From Promicromonospora sukumoe (lineage in GTDB: Bacteria; Actinomycetota; Actinomycetes; Actinomycetales; Cellulomonadaceae): a DNA stretch of 64,000 nt. Under the pieces are notes generated by a model, which was given only the letters and a program-made list of their open reading frames with translations, made no database searches and was not told the DNA's origin. The stretch covers positions 558,001-622,000 of the forward strand of contig NZ_JACGWV010000002.1 of assembly GCF_014137995.1 (NCBI RefSeq). Direction: 5' to 3'. Made by a program: the position numbers and the translations under genes. Of this stretch, positions 15,765 through 25,167 are shown one piece after another (the stretch's first letter is position 1; the number at the start of each line of letters is the position of its first letter).

Positions 15765-17152
15765 GCGGCACCGCCACCGGGGCGCTCGACGCGGGCCTGC
15801 TCGACGACGTCCTCGAACGGGCCCGCGCCGTCCCCCCTACCAGCGACTTCCCCACGGTCGACGCACTGCTGGACTGGTTCGCGGCCCTGGCCGAGGACCA
15901 CCCGGGGCTCGTGCGGCGCCGGCGCGTGGGGACGTCGCGGCTCGGGGAGCCCATCGAGATGTTCTCGGTGGGCGACGGGCCGCGGCCGCACCTGCTCTTC
16001 GCGGGCGTGCACCCCAACGAGCCCATCGGGTTCCGCACGCTCCAGCACCTGGCCGCCGAGCTGGTGGCCGACGCCGGGCTGCGCGCCTCGACGAATGCCA
16101 CCTGGCACCTCGTGCCGTGCATCGACCCCGACGGGACCCGGCTCAACGAGAGCTGGTTCGGCGACCCGTCCGACCGGGCCGCGTACGCCCGGGGCTTCTA
16201 CCGGCCGGCGCCGTCCGAGCAGGTGGAGTGGACGTTCCCGTTCGCGTACAAGGACGCCTACTTCGACGACGTGATCCCGGAGACGCAGGCGCTCATGCGC
16301 CTGATCGACGAGCTGCGGCCCGAGCTGATGGTCAGCCTGCACAACGCCGAGCTGGGCGGCGTGTACTACTACCTCAGCGAGGACCTGCCGGACGCCGTCG
16401 GGCCGCTGCACGCCGTGCCCGCCGCGCTGGGCCTGCCGCTCGACACGGGCGAGCCCGAGTCCCCCGCCCTGGAGCGGCTGGCGCCCGCGGTCTACCGGGC
16501 CGGGTCCACCCGGGACGAGTACGACTACCTGGCGTCCCTCGGGCTCGATGCCGCGTCCCTGGTCGGCGGCGAGGGGTCGGCGGCGTACGCCCGGCGGCAC
16601 GGCACGGTGACCCTGATCGCCGAGCTGCCGTACTGGTCGCACCCGGCGGCCGACGACGCGGGCGAGACCGACGCCGACTACGTGGACGTCGTCCGCGCCA
16701 AGGCGGAGTCGCTCGTCGAGCTCGGCAGCACCCTGACCGCCCTGCTCGACGAAGCCCGGCCCGACCTCACGCTGCGCAGCCCGTTCCTGCGGGCCAGCGA
16801 GTCCTTCGTGCCGATGATGACGGAGGCCGGCACCAGCGAGCTCGTGCGGGCCGGGCGGCTGGCGTCCCGGCCCGCCACGGGCGCCGAGGTGTTCAGCAAC
16901 CAGGAGGTCGTGCGGATGTTCCGGCTGCGCTTCGGCGGCATGCTGGTCCGCGCGCTGGCCGCCGAGGCCACGGCCGGGCTCGCCACGGCCCGGCTGCACC
17001 GCGTGCACGCGCAGGCCCGGACCCTGTACGACGGCTGGCTGGCCGACGCCCAGGCCGTGACCGGCCTGGAGGTGCTGCCGATCGAGCGGCTGGTGGGCGT
17101 GCAATACGGCGCCACGCTCGCCATGTCGCACGTGCTGGCGGCGCGCCGATGA
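15761..17152 (+). CDS. M14-family zinc carboxypeptidase-like protein
   Basis: 463 residues. Zinc ligands of the M14 / aspartoacylase-like fold appear as HPNEPIGF (His84, Glu87) and SLHN (His194); a catalytic-type Glu is in TLIAELPYW (Glu288). The segment PCIDPDGTRLNESWF is also typical of M14 peptidases. No signal peptide, so it should act in the cytoplasm on the imported ligand. The C-terminal 120 residues are helical and not recognised. It lies between the binding protein and the permeases with ATGA overlaps on both sides, a strong sign that it processes the transported peptide or amide. Confidence 0.8.
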   Translation: MSGTATGALDAGLLDDVLERARAVPPTSDFPTVDALLDWFAALAEDHPGLVRRRRVGTSRLGEPIEMFSVGDGPRPHLLFAGVHPNEPIGFRTLQHLAAELVADAGLRASTNATWHLVPCIDPDGTRLNESWFGDPSDRAAYARGFYRPAPSEQVEWTFPFAYKDAYFDDVIPETQALMRLIDELRPELMVSLHNAELGGVYYYLSEDLPDAVGPLHAVPAALGLPLDTGEPESPALERLAPAVYRAGSTRDEYDYLASLGLDAASLVGGEGSAAYARRHGTVTLIAELPYWSHPAADDAGETDADYVDVVRAKAESLVELGSTLTALLDEARPDLTLRSPFLRASESFVPMMTEAGTSELVRAGRLASRPATGAEVFSNQEVVRMFRLRFGGMLVRALAAEATAGLATARLHRVHAQARTLYDGWLADAQAVTGLEVLPIERLVGVQYGATLAMSHVLAARR

Positions 17153-18075
17153 CCCGGCGCGTCACCCGGCGCCTGGTCGACCTGGTCGTGGTCTTCCTCG
17201 GCGTCACGCTGATCATCTACCTCATGGTGTTCGCACTGCCCGGGGACCCGATCGCCTCCCTCGGCGGCGACCGGCCCCTGGCCCCGAACGTGGTGGCCGA
17301 GCTGCGCGAGCGCTACCACCTGGACGAGCCCGTGCTCCAGCAGTACCTGCGCTACCTCGGCGGGCTGCTGCAGGGCGACCTCGGCACCACGTTCCAGGGC
17401 CAGTCCGTGGCCGACCGGATGGCCCTGCGCTGGCCGGTGACCATCACCCTGGCCCTGACCGCCTGGGGCATCGAGGTGCTGCTCGGGGTGCTGCTCGGCC
17501 TGGTGGCCGGCCTGCGCGCCGGCGCCGTCAGCGACCGCCTGGTCCTGGCCGGCACCGTGGTCGCCACGTCGATCCCGGTGTTCGTGCTCGCCGTCTCCGC
17601 CCAGCTCTGGCTGGGCGTGGAGCTGGCCTGGTTCCCCGTGGCCGGCACGGGCGCGGGGTGGCCGACGGCGTACCTGCTGCCCGCCGCGGTCATCGCCGTC
17701 TTCGGGCTCGCCTCCGTGGCGCGCCTGATGCGCGGCTCCGTGGTGGACACGCTGCGCACCGACTTCGTGCGGACCCTGCGGGCCAAGGGCCTGCGCGAGC
17801 GCCAGGTGGTGGGCGTGCACGTCATGCGCAGCTCCGCGATCCCGGTGCTGACCTACCTGGCCATCGACCTCGGGTACCTGCTCGGCGGGACCGTCGTGGT
17901 CGAGGGCGTGTTCAACCTGCCCGGCGTCGGGCAGCTCCTGTTCCAGGCGATCCGCGCGCACGAGGGACCCACGATCGTGGGCGTGTCCACCGCGCTCATC
18001 CTCGTGTTCCTGCTGACCAACCTGCTCGTCGACCTGCTCGCCTCCGTCCTCGACCCGAGGATCCGCCATGAGTGA
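17149..18075 (+). CDS. ABC transporter permease, DppB type
   Basis: 308 residues, six predicted membrane segments. It starts MTRRVTRRLVDLVVVFLGVT, then FALPGDPIASLGG, and carries the EAA loop DFVRTLRAKGLRERQVVGVH. It ends LASVLDPRIRHE. Coupled by ATGA to the peptidase and overlapping the next permease by eight bases. Forms the channel with the 18068 product. Confidence 0.93.
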   Translation: MTRRVTRRLVDLVVVFLGVTLIIYLMVFALPGDPIASLGGDRPLAPNVVAELRERYHLDEPVLQQYLRYLGGLLQGDLGTTFQGQSVADRMALRWPVTITLALTAWGIEVLLGVLLGLVAGLRAGAVSDRLVLAGTVVATSIPVFVLAVSAQLWLGVELAWFPVAGTGAGWPTAYLLPAAVIAVFGLASVARLMRGSVVDTLRTDFVRTLRAKGLRERQVVGVHVMRSSAIPVLTYLAIDLGYLLGGTVVVEGVFNLPGVGQLLFQAIRAHEGPTIVGVSTALILVFLLTNLLVDLLASVLDPRIRHE

Positions 18076-18997
18076 ACCCCTGCCCGCCGCCCCCGTCACG
18101 ACGGGGCCCGCCGCGGGAAGCCCGGCCCCCGGCACCGCACCGGCCGTCGCCCGCCGTGGCGTCTGGCGCACCCTGCGCCGTCGTGCGCTGTTCTGGGTGT
18201 CCGCGGCCGTGCTCGCCGTGCTCGGCCTGGTCGCGCTCGTACCGTCGGCGTTCGCCGGCTGGTTCGGCCACCCCGACCCGCGGGCCTGCGACCTGGCCTC
18301 CAGCGCCCTGCCGCCCGGCGGCGGGCACGTGCTGGGCACCGACGTGCAGGGCTGCGACGTGTGGGCCAACGTCGTGTTCGGCACGCGCGCGTCCCTGACC
18401 GTGGGGCTGCTGTGCACCGCCGTCGCGCTGGCCGTCGCCCTGGTGGTCGGCACGCTCGCCGGCTACTACGGCGGCTGGCTCGACCGCGTCGTGGCCCGGC
18501 TGACCGACGTGTTCCTCGGCTTCCCGTTCCTGCTCGGCGCCGTCGTCGTGCTGACGTCGGTAGGGTCGCGGTCCGCCGTGTCCGTGGCCCTGGTGCTGGC
18601 GCTGTTCTCGTGGCCCACCATGGCGCGGCTCGTGCGGGGGTCGGTGCGCACGGTGCGCGACGCGCCCTACGTGGAGGCGGCGCGCGCCATGGGCCTGCCC
18701 GACCGGCGCATCATCGCGCGCTACGTGCTGCCCAACGCGCTGGGCCCCGTGCTGGCCGTCGCCACGATCATGGTGGGCAGCGTCATCGTGGCGGAGTCCA
18801 CCCTGACGTTCCTCGGGCTCGGCCTGAACGCGCCGTCGATCTCCTGGGGGCTGCAGCTCTCCAGCGCGCAGTCGTACTTCCAGACGTCGCCGCACATGCT
18901 CGTGGCGCCCGCCGTCGTGCTGACGATCACCGTGCTGGCCATGATCACGCTCGGCGACGTGCTGCGAGACGTGCTCGACCCGAGGGGGCGCTCGTGA
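18068..18997 (+). CDS. ABC transporter permease, DppC type
   Basis: 309 residues. Contains the DppC pattern VLGTDVQGCDVWANVVFGTR, membrane segments, and EAA loop APYVEAARAMGLPDRRIIAR, ending LRDVLDPRGRS. Between the first two membrane segments is a longer loop (WFGHPDPRACDLASSALPPG) with cysteines. It follows the 17149 permease with an overlap and is separated from the regulator by 22 bases. Confidence 0.93.
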   Translation: MSEPLPAAPVTTGPAAGSPAPGTAPAVARRGVWRTLRRRALFWVSAAVLAVLGLVALVPSAFAGWFGHPDPRACDLASSALPPGGGHVLGTDVQGCDVWANVVFGTRASLTVGLLCTAVALAVALVVGTLAGYYGGWLDRVVARLTDVFLGFPFLLGAVVVLTSVGSRSAVSVALVLALFSWPTMARLVRGSVRTVRDAPYVEAARAMGLPDRRIIARYVLPNALGPVLAVATIMVGSVIVAESTLTFLGLGLNAPSISWGLQLSSAQSYFQTSPHMLVAPAVVLTITVLAMITLGDVLRDVLDPRGRS

Positions 18998-19019
18998 GCC
19001 CGGCTCCTAGGGTGGGCGC

Positions 19020-19592
19020 ATGAGCAGCCACACCCCCGCTGACCAGCCCGGCGACCAGAACACCGGCCCGAACGCCGGCACCACCGCCGACGGCACCGAC
19101 GACCCCGTGCTCGACGCCGCGGCCGAGCACTTCGTGGAGCAGTTCGCCCTGACGTGGGGCGCGTCGCACAGCCCGCGCATGGAGGGCCGGATCGTCGGCC
19201 TGCTCATGATCGTGGACCGCCCCTACCTGTCCTCGCAGCAGATCGCGCGCCTGCTCAAGGCCAGCGCCGGGGCCGTGTCCACGGGCACCCGGCGGCTGGT
19301 CGAGACCGGCTTCGTCAAGCGGCACGCCGTGCTCGGCGACCGCCAGCACTACTTCCGCGTCGAGGACGACATCTGGGGCAGCTTCCTCGCGGGCGAACGC
19401 AACTACCTGGGCCACCTGCGGAACGTGATCGACGACGGGCTCGCGCTCGCCGGCGACGCCGACGGCCCGCACCGGCGCCTCGTCAACGCACGCAACTACA
19501 TGGAATGGCTTGCCGGGTACCACCGCAAGATGCTCGCCGACTGGGAGGCGTACCGCGACGCCCAGCCGGCGGACGGAACAGGAGAACCGTGA
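19020..19592 (+). CDS. GbsR/MarR-like winged-helix regulator
   Basis: 190 residues. After a Pro/Thr/Gly-rich N-terminus, EQFALTWGASHSPRMEGRIV, LLMIVDRPYLSSQQIARLLK, then ASAGAVSTGTRRLVETGFVK and GDRQHYFRVEDDIW match the GbsR subgroup of MarR-type repressors, which includes regulators of osmoprotectant and other uptake genes. It lies inside the transport operon: 22 bases after a permease and overlapping the ATPase start (GTGA). Control of the operon through the TTTCA-N8-TGAAA site is a natural hypothesis. Confidence 0.8.
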   Translation: MSSHTPADQPGDQNTGPNAGTTADGTDDPVLDAAAEHFVEQFALTWGASHSPRMEGRIVGLLMIVDRPYLSSQQIARLLKASAGAVSTGTRRLVETGFVKRHAVLGDRQHYFRVEDDIWGSFLAGERNYLGHLRNVIDDGLALAGDADGPHRRLVNARNYMEWLAGYHRKMLADWEAYRDAQPADGTGEP

Positions 19593-21343
19593 CCGACGTC
19601 GCCACCGCTTCCGGCACCACGCCCGAGACACCCGCGCCCGAGACCGGGCCCGGCACCACGCCCGGCCCGGCGTCCGGCTCTGCCGCCGACCGCGCCCCCG
19701 TGCTGGAGGTGCGCGACCTGACCGTCACGTTCCGCGTCGACGACGGGCACGCCCCCGACGTGCACGCCGTGCGGGGCGTGTCGTTCGACGTGCTGCCGGG
19801 CGAGGTGCTCGCCGTCGTCGGGGAGTCCGGGTCCGGCAAGAGCGTCACGTCGCTCGCCCTGCTCGGGCTGCTCGGCAGGCACGCGACCGTGGGCGGCAGC
19901 GCCCGCCTCGGCGGGTCCGGGCAGGACCGGGTCGAGCTGATCGGGCTGGAGCGCCGCGCGCTGCAGGACGTGCGCGGGCGCCGCGTCGCGATGGTCTTCC
20001 AGGACTCGTCGGGCGCGCTGGACCCCGTGTTCACCGTGGGCTACCAGCTCGACGAGATGCTCAGGCGGCACGCGCCGGACCTCACGCGCGCCCAGCGCCG
20101 GGAGCGGTCCGTGGAGCTGCTGCGCATGGTCGAGCTGCCCGACCCGGCCGAGCGCCTGAAGTTCTACCCGCACCAGTTCTCCGGCGGCCAGGCCCAGCGC
20201 GTGATGATCGCGATGGCGCTCGCCTGCGACCCGGAGGTGCTGCTCGCGGACGAGCCGACGACGGCCCTCGACGTCACCGTGCAGCGCGAGGTGCTGGACG
20301 TGCTGCGCCGCCTGCGGGAGCGGGTCGCCACGGCGATCGTGCTGATCACGCACGACATGGGCGTGGTGGCGGACCTCGCGGACCGCGTGGTCGTGATGCG
20401 GGGCGGCGAGGTGGTCGAGACCGCCGTCGTGCGGGAGCTCTTCGAGGCGCCCCGCGCCGCGTACACGCGGGAGCTGCTGGCGGCCGTGCCCCGCGTCGGC
20501 ACCCCGGACCGGCCGAGCGGGGCCGACGGCGCCGAGCGGCCGGCCCTCGCGTTCGACGACCTGGTGGTGGAGTACCGCGACCGGCGGGGCCGCGCGGTGC
20601 GCGCCGTCGACGGCGTGACCCTGAGCGTGCAGCCCGGCGAGATCGTCGCCCTGGTCGGCGAGTCCGGGTCGGGCAAGTCGTCGATGGGCCGCTGCGCGCT
20701 CGGCCTGGCGCCCGTCACGTCCGGCACGGTCGAGGTGGTCGGCACCCGCCCCGGCCAGGACACCCCGCGCGCGGTCCGCGCCGCCCGGGCCCGGATCGGG
20801 GTCGTGTTCCAGAACCCCGCGGCGTCGCTGAACCCGCGCTACTCGATCGGCGAGTCCGTCGCCGAGCCGCTGCGGGTGCACGCCGGCCTGCGCGGGCCCG
20901 AGCTGGAGCGGCGCACCGCCGAGCTGCTGGAGAGCGTGGAGCTGCCCGCGGCGTGGGTGTCCCGGTACCCGCACGAGCTGTCCGGCGGCCAGCTCCAGCG
21001 CGTCTCCATCGCCCGGGCCATCTCGCTGGGCCCGGACCTGCTGATCGCCGACGAGCCGACGTCGGCCCTGGACGTGTCCGTGCAGGCCACCGTGCTCGAC
21101 GTGTTCCGCCAGGTGCAGCGGGACCTCGGCTTCGCCTGCCTGTTCATCAGCCACGACCTGGCCGTCGTGGACGAGCTCGCCGACCGCGTCGCCGTCCTGC
21201 ACCAGGGCAAGCTGGTGGAGTCGGGGCCGCGGGCCGCCGTGCTGGGTCGGCCGGAGCAGGACTACACGCGGCGCCTGCTGGCGGCGGCCCCGGTCCCGGA
21301 CCCTGTCGAGCAAGCGGCGCGCAGGGCGGGGGCCGCTCGGTAG
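19589..21343 (+). CDS. Fused ABC ATPase of peptide importer (DppD-DppF type)
   Basis: 584 residues with two complete nucleotide-binding domains. First: GESGSGKSV Walker A, FSGGQAQRV signature, LLADEPTTALD Walker B. Second: GESGSGKSS, LSGGQLQRV, LIADEPTSALD. A 40-residue Thr/Pro/Gly-rich leader precedes domain one. GTG start overlaps the regulator stop. It energises the second importer and has the same fused layout as the ATPase at 5705. Confidence 0.94.
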   Translation: MTDVATASGTTPETPAPETGPGTTPGPASGSAADRAPVLEVRDLTVTFRVDDGHAPDVHAVRGVSFDVLPGEVLAVVGESGSGKSVTSLALLGLLGRHATVGGSARLGGSGQDRVELIGLERRALQDVRGRRVAMVFQDSSGALDPVFTVGYQLDEMLRRHAPDLTRAQRRERSVELLRMVELPDPAERLKFYPHQFSGGQAQRVMIAMALACDPEVLLADEPTTALDVTVQREVLDVLRRLRERVATAIVLITHDMGVVADLADRVVVMRGGEVVETAVVRELFEAPRAAYTRELLAAVPRVGTPDRPSGADGAERPALAFDDLVVEYRDRRGRAVRAVDGVTLSVQPGEIVALVGESGSGKSSMGRCALGLAPVTSGTVEVVGTRPGQDTPRAVRAARARIGVVFQNPAASLNPRYSIGESVAEPLRVHAGLRGPELERRTAELLESVELPAAWVSRYPHELSGGQLQRVSIARAISLGPDLLIADEPTSALDVSVQATVLDVFRQVQRDLGFACLFISHDLAVVDELADRVAVLHQGKLVESGPRAAVLGRPEQDYTRRLLAAAPVPDPVEQAARRAGAAR

Positions 21344-21352
21344 GGCCGCCGC

Positions 21353-22780
21353 TCAGTAGCTCGCGAGCAGGTGGTTCAGGAGCGAGCCCGGCGTCGCCAG
21401 CGCCTCGTCGCTGTGGCGGTGGCTCAGCTTCTGCACGAACGACTCGGCGAACAGCGCGTCCAGGTCGAGCGCGTCGGCCTGCTCGGCGCGGTGCTTCTTG
21501 AACGCCGTCGGACGCCCGTAGCCGCGCGGCGAGCGCGCCCACAGCCGGTTGGCCTCGTCGTCGCACAGCACGAGCGACTCGAAGACGTAGTGGAACAGGA
21601 AGTAGTAGCGCCACTCCCCGTACTCGCGCAGGTACGCGTGCAGCGCGGAGCGCGCCATCCGCACCAGGTAGTTGTCCGCCTCGCTGACGATCAGCCAGCT
21701 CGCGAGCGTGCTTTGGGCCTTCTCGAACGCGAAGAAGCCGCCGGCCGAGAGCCGGGTGAGGTGCGGGCGCGGGTCCTCGGTGACGAAACAGGTGGCGTCG
21801 ATCCACGTGCCGCCGTACCGCCCCAGCAGCTCGAGCCGCAACAGGTCCGAGCGCGCCGCGTGCCCCAGGCCCATCGCGTCGAGGTCGGGCGGGACGCGCA
21901 CCAGCCGCGCCGCGCCGTCGTGGTCGAGGGCGGCGACGTCGGGGCCCGCGAGGGCGCGGAGCCTGCGGTGGCACATGGCGACGACGGCGGGTGCGGCGTC
22001 CCAGCCCTGGGCCCAGTACGTCCAGATCGTCGACCGGCGGTCGGTGTCGCCCCGCAGGCTCTCCTCGGCCGCGCCGCGGATCTGCGTCAGGTGGTCCTGC
22101 ACGAAGTGCAGCACGTCCCGGCGCCTGCCGAAGAGCTCCGGGTTGTTCGCGGCCATCACGCGGTCGAGCGGGCGCGTGCCCGGGTCCCGGTCCAGCATGG
22201 CGTGCAGCCGCCGGGTCGCCTCCTTCCGCCGGCCCGCCCGGACGAGGTACCGGACGAGCTCGGCGACCGCCCGCTCGGAGGGGCGCGCCTGGCGGTCCAC
22301 GACCTCCGCCCAGACCGCGGCGGCGTCTGCGGGCCGCCCGTCCGCGGCGTAGGCCCGGGCCAGGTCCCGCTGCCAGCCGGCCGGGCTGTTCTCCCGGACC
22401 CGGACGGCGCGCTCGTACGCCTCGGCCGCGCGCGCCGGCCGGTCGGCCGCCAGGGCCGCTGAGCCGAGCCTGGCCCACCAGAGGCCCGGTGCGTCGGGGC
22501 GGTGCGCCAGCGCGGCCTCGTACGCGGCCACGGCGCGGTCCGTCGCCCCCAGGGCGCTGGCCGTCTCCGCCGACACGAACCATGACTCCGCGGTCGCCGC
22601 CGGGGTCGCGACGACCTCCTGCAGGAGCTCGTCGGCCTCGGTGAGCGCGCCGTCCCGGAGCAGGTGCACGGCCGTCGCCTCCGGCCGCGTGCCCGGGCGC
22701 CGGCCCGACTGCCCGCCGGCCCCGCGGACCATCGCGTCGGGGATGCGGACGACCGTGCCGCCGACCTCGACCTCGTCCAT
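21353..22780 (-). CDS. TPR-containing glycosyltransferase (GT32/capsular-type sugar-binding motif)
   Basis: 475 residues. The N-terminal half has about three to four TPR-like helical repeats (ALGATDRAVAAYEAALAHRP, ALAADRPARAAEAYERAVRV, AYAADGRPADAAAVWAEVVD). The C-terminal half has the catalytic DXD-type pattern of GT32 and capsular transferases: RYGGTWIDATCFVTEDP with Asp328, preceded by STIWTYWAQGWDAAPAVVAM. Such enzymes add hexoses or sugar phosphates to surface glycans. No signal peptide. Transcribed leftward, 64 bases after the acyltransferase at 22845, so the pair may be an operon. Confidence 0.75.
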   Translation of the reverse strand: MDEVEVGGTVVRIPDAMVRGAGGQSGRRPGTRPEATAVHLLRDGALTEADELLQEVVATPAATAESWFVSAETASALGATDRAVAAYEAALAHRPDAPGLWWARLGSAALAADRPARAAEAYERAVRVRENSPAGWQRDLARAYAADGRPADAAAVWAEVVDRQARPSERAVAELVRYLVRAGRRKEATRRLHAMLDRDPGTRPLDRVMAANNPELFGRRRDVLHFVQDHLTQIRGAAEESLRGDTDRRSTIWTYWAQGWDAAPAVVAMCHRRLRALAGPDVAALDHDGAARLVRVPPDLDAMGLGHAARSDLLRLELLGRYGGTWIDATCFVTEDPRPHLTRLSAGGFFAFEKAQSTLASWLIVSEADNYLVRMARSALHAYLREYGEWRYYFLFHYVFESLVLCDDEANRLWARSPRGYGRPTAFKKHRAEQADALDLDALFAESFVQKLSHRHSDEALATPGSLLNHLLASY

Positions 22781-22844
22781 CTCGTCATGATCGCCCCGGT
22801 CCCCGGGAGTCGCCCGGCAGCCGGCGGGTGAGCGGCGGGTGACT

Positions 22845-24962
22845 TTACAGCGCCTTCGGCAGCGCCTCGCGCAGGTCGTCCACCAGGGTGCGCATGTAGG
22901 TGGCGGTGACGTGGTGGCCGTCGCGGTAGACCAGCGTGTTGCCGATCACCGCGGGGCAGGTCGTGTCGTCGCAGAAGCTGTCCCCGAACTCGACCGACCG
23001 CACGCCGGGCGCCTGGTCGAGAGCCGCGGGCACCACGTCCCGGCCGTCGAACGCCTTGTCGGCGGGCTTCGCGCAGCCCTCGGGGTCGTCGTAGTTCTCG
23101 GTCACGCACGTCACGAGGCGGTCGGACGGCTTGGGGGTGTCCCGGATGACGACCACCTGGGACCCGGCCGCGGTGAGCTCGTTCCACACCTCGGCGAAGC
23201 CGGCGGCGCCGGCCTCCTCCTCGCCACCCCGGCGCTCGAAGCGCAGGTGCTCGTACGACGTGGTCACCACGAGGTCGGGCCGGAGCTCCGCCAGGTCGGC
23301 CCGCGTCCTCTCGTTCGCGTCGAAGCACCCCTCGACCAGGCCGTTGCTGATCCGGCGCTCGGCGTTGTACGGGCAGCCCGAGTGCAGGTACGTCACGACC
23401 TTCCAGCTCCGCTCGGCCGCGACCGCGATGATCGGCTCGGTGAACATCTCGGCGTGCGAGTCGCCGACGACGGCGACCGTCGCGACGGGGTTCTCCGTCT
23501 CGCCGAACTCGCAGACCGGGGTGGTCTCGTCCTCCTGCGGGGCCAGGCAGCGGTCGGCCTCGGGCCACTCGTCGGCGGCGGCACGCAGCGGGTTGGGCGT
23601 CATCGCCGGCTCGTCGCCGAGGAACGGCACCAGGCCGTTCGCGAGGCTCTCGGCCACGCGTGCGTCGGTGTCCGCGGAGACGGACTCCGCGCGCTGGTCC
23701 CACTCCCCCATGACGCTCTGCGCCCGGAGCGGCAGCGCGAACGTGAGGCCCGCGACGACCACCATCGCGACCAGGGCCGAGACGAGCATGCGGCCGTCCG
23801 AGCGGAACCACTCCAGGGTGCGGACGGGCCGCTCCACCAGCACGTAGCTGCCGATGGCGAGCGCGAAGGAGACCACGAGCAGCGCGACGACGTCGGGCAG
23901 GGTGGGCGTCCGCTCGGTGCGGACGGCGAAGAAGACGACGACGGGGAAGTGCCACAGGTACAGGGAGTACGAGACGTCGCCGATCCGCTGCACCACCCAG
24001 GACTCGGCGATCCGGCGCAGCGAGCCCGGCCCGGAGGTCCGGCCCGCCACGATGACCGCGCTCGTGCCCAGGACGGGGACGAGCGCGGCGACGCCGGGGA
24101 ACGGCGTCGCGTCGGAGTAGAAGCAGGCGGCCGCGACGATCAGGGCGACGCCGCCCACCGCGAGCGTGCTGCGCAGCGCCCGGAACCGCTCGGTGTCCCG
24201 CATCAGCAGCGCCAGCACGCCGCCGGCACCGAGCTCCCAGACGCGGGTGAGCGTCGAGTAGTAGGCCTCGGGGTTGTCTGCGCGGACCTCGAGCACGCTC
24301 CACACGAGGGAGGCCGCCACGACCACGCCGAAGATCACCAGCAGCGTGCGGCGCAGCCCGGCGGTGTCGCGGGCCTCCCCGGCGGCGCGTCCGGAGCGCA
24401 ACGACCACAGCCGCAGCGCGAGGACCACCAGGATCGGCCAGAAGAGGTAGAACTGCTCCTCGACGCCGAGCGACCAGAAGTGCTGGAACGCCGTCGGCTC
24501 GTTGCCGGCCGCCTGGTAGTCCACCGCGTCGGCGGCGAGCGCCCAGTTCTCCACGTAGAACACCGAGGCGAGCGCGTGCCGCCACCAGAGCTGCAGCAGG
24601 TCGAGCGGGAGCAGGACCAGCGCGACGGCGAGGGTGCCGACCGTCGCGACGAGCGAGGCGGGCAGGATGCGGCGGGCCCGCGCGGCCCAGAACTTCTTGA
24701 GGCTGACCGTGCCGGTGGTCGACGCCTCGCGCCACAGGTGGCCCGTGATGAGGAAGCCGGAGATCACGAAGAAGACGTCCACACCGATGTAGCCGCCGGG
24801 CAGGAGCGCCGGGTCCACGTGGTAGACGATGACGAGCAGGACCGCGAGGGCGCGCAGGGCCTGGACCTCGGGCCGGAACTTGCGCGGCGGAGCCGTCGGC
24901 CCGGCGGCGGTCGAGCCGGGCGGAGCGGACGGTGCGGTCGGTGCGGTCGTCGTTGCCGTCAT
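22845..24962 (-). CDS. OafA-type acyltransferase with C-terminal SGNH domain
   Basis: Membrane O-acyltransferase, 705 residues. The acyltransferase_3 part has VQALRALAVLLVIVYHVDP (conserved His), [44 protein letters not shown] and SYSLYLWHFPV, about ten membrane segments. After a final membrane helix, an extracytoplasmic SGNH domain follows: VVGDSHAEMF with Ser near 502 and the terminal Asp/His pair in YRDGHHVTATY. Such OafA-SGNH fusions O-acetylate cell-surface glycans. Gene context (glycosyltransferase downstream, paralogue upstream) fits that role. Closely similar in length and layout to the next gene. Confidence 0.93.
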   Translation of the reverse strand: MTATTTAPTAPSAPPGSTAAGPTAPPRKFRPEVQALRALAVLLVIVYHVDPALLPGGYIGVDVFFVISGFLITGHLWREASTTGTVSLKKFWAARARRILPASLVATVGTLAVALVLLPLDLLQLWWRHALASVFYVENWALAADAVDYQAAGNEPTAFQHFWSLGVEEQFYLFWPILVVLALRLWSLRSGRAAGEARDTAGLRRTLLVIFGVVVAASLVWSVLEVRADNPEAYYSTLTRVWELGAGGVLALLMRDTERFRALRSTLAVGGVALIVAAACFYSDATPFPGVAALVPVLGTSAVIVAGRTSGPGSLRRIAESWVVQRIGDVSYSLYLWHFPVVVFFAVRTERTPTLPDVVALLVVSFALAIGSYVLVERPVRTLEWFRSDGRMLVSALVAMVVVAGLTFALPLRAQSVMGEWDQRAESVSADTDARVAESLANGLVPFLGDEPAMTPNPLRAAADEWPEADRCLAPQEDETTPVCEFGETENPVATVAVVGDSHAEMFTEPIIAVAAERSWKVVTYLHSGCPYNAERRISNGLVEGCFDANERTRADLAELRPDLVVTTSYEHLRFERRGGEEEAGAAGFAEVWNELTAAGSQVVVIRDTPKPSDRLVTCVTENYDDPEGCAKPADKAFDGRDVVPAALDQAPGVRSVEFGDSFCDDTTCPAVIGNTLVYRDGHHVTATYMRTLVDDLREALPKAL

Positions 24963-25043
24963 GCTGATGCGCGCTCTTCGCTGTCTCGGGGACGGTGGAG
25001 CGTCCGGGCGCGACGCCTTGCCACCCCCTGCGGACGCGACCGT

Positions 25044-25057
25044 TACCCTATCGGGTA
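25044..25057. promoter_or_regulatory. Inverted repeat in the upstream region of the acyltransferase gene
   Basis: TACCCTATCGGGTA is a TACCC-N4-GGGTA inverted repeat about 80 bases before the 24962 start, in a small AT-richer patch with TATATCGGATAC. It could be an operator or part of a promoter. The rest of 24963-25167 holds no gene that I can see. Confidence 0.3.
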
Positions 25058-25167
25058 TATCGGATACTCGGCGCCGGACACGGCGGGGTCCCGGCCCCTG
25101 GCGCGAGGCCGGGACCCGGGCGTCCGCCGTCGCCCGGGGACGACGACGGCGCCCGGGGCGCGGGCGG

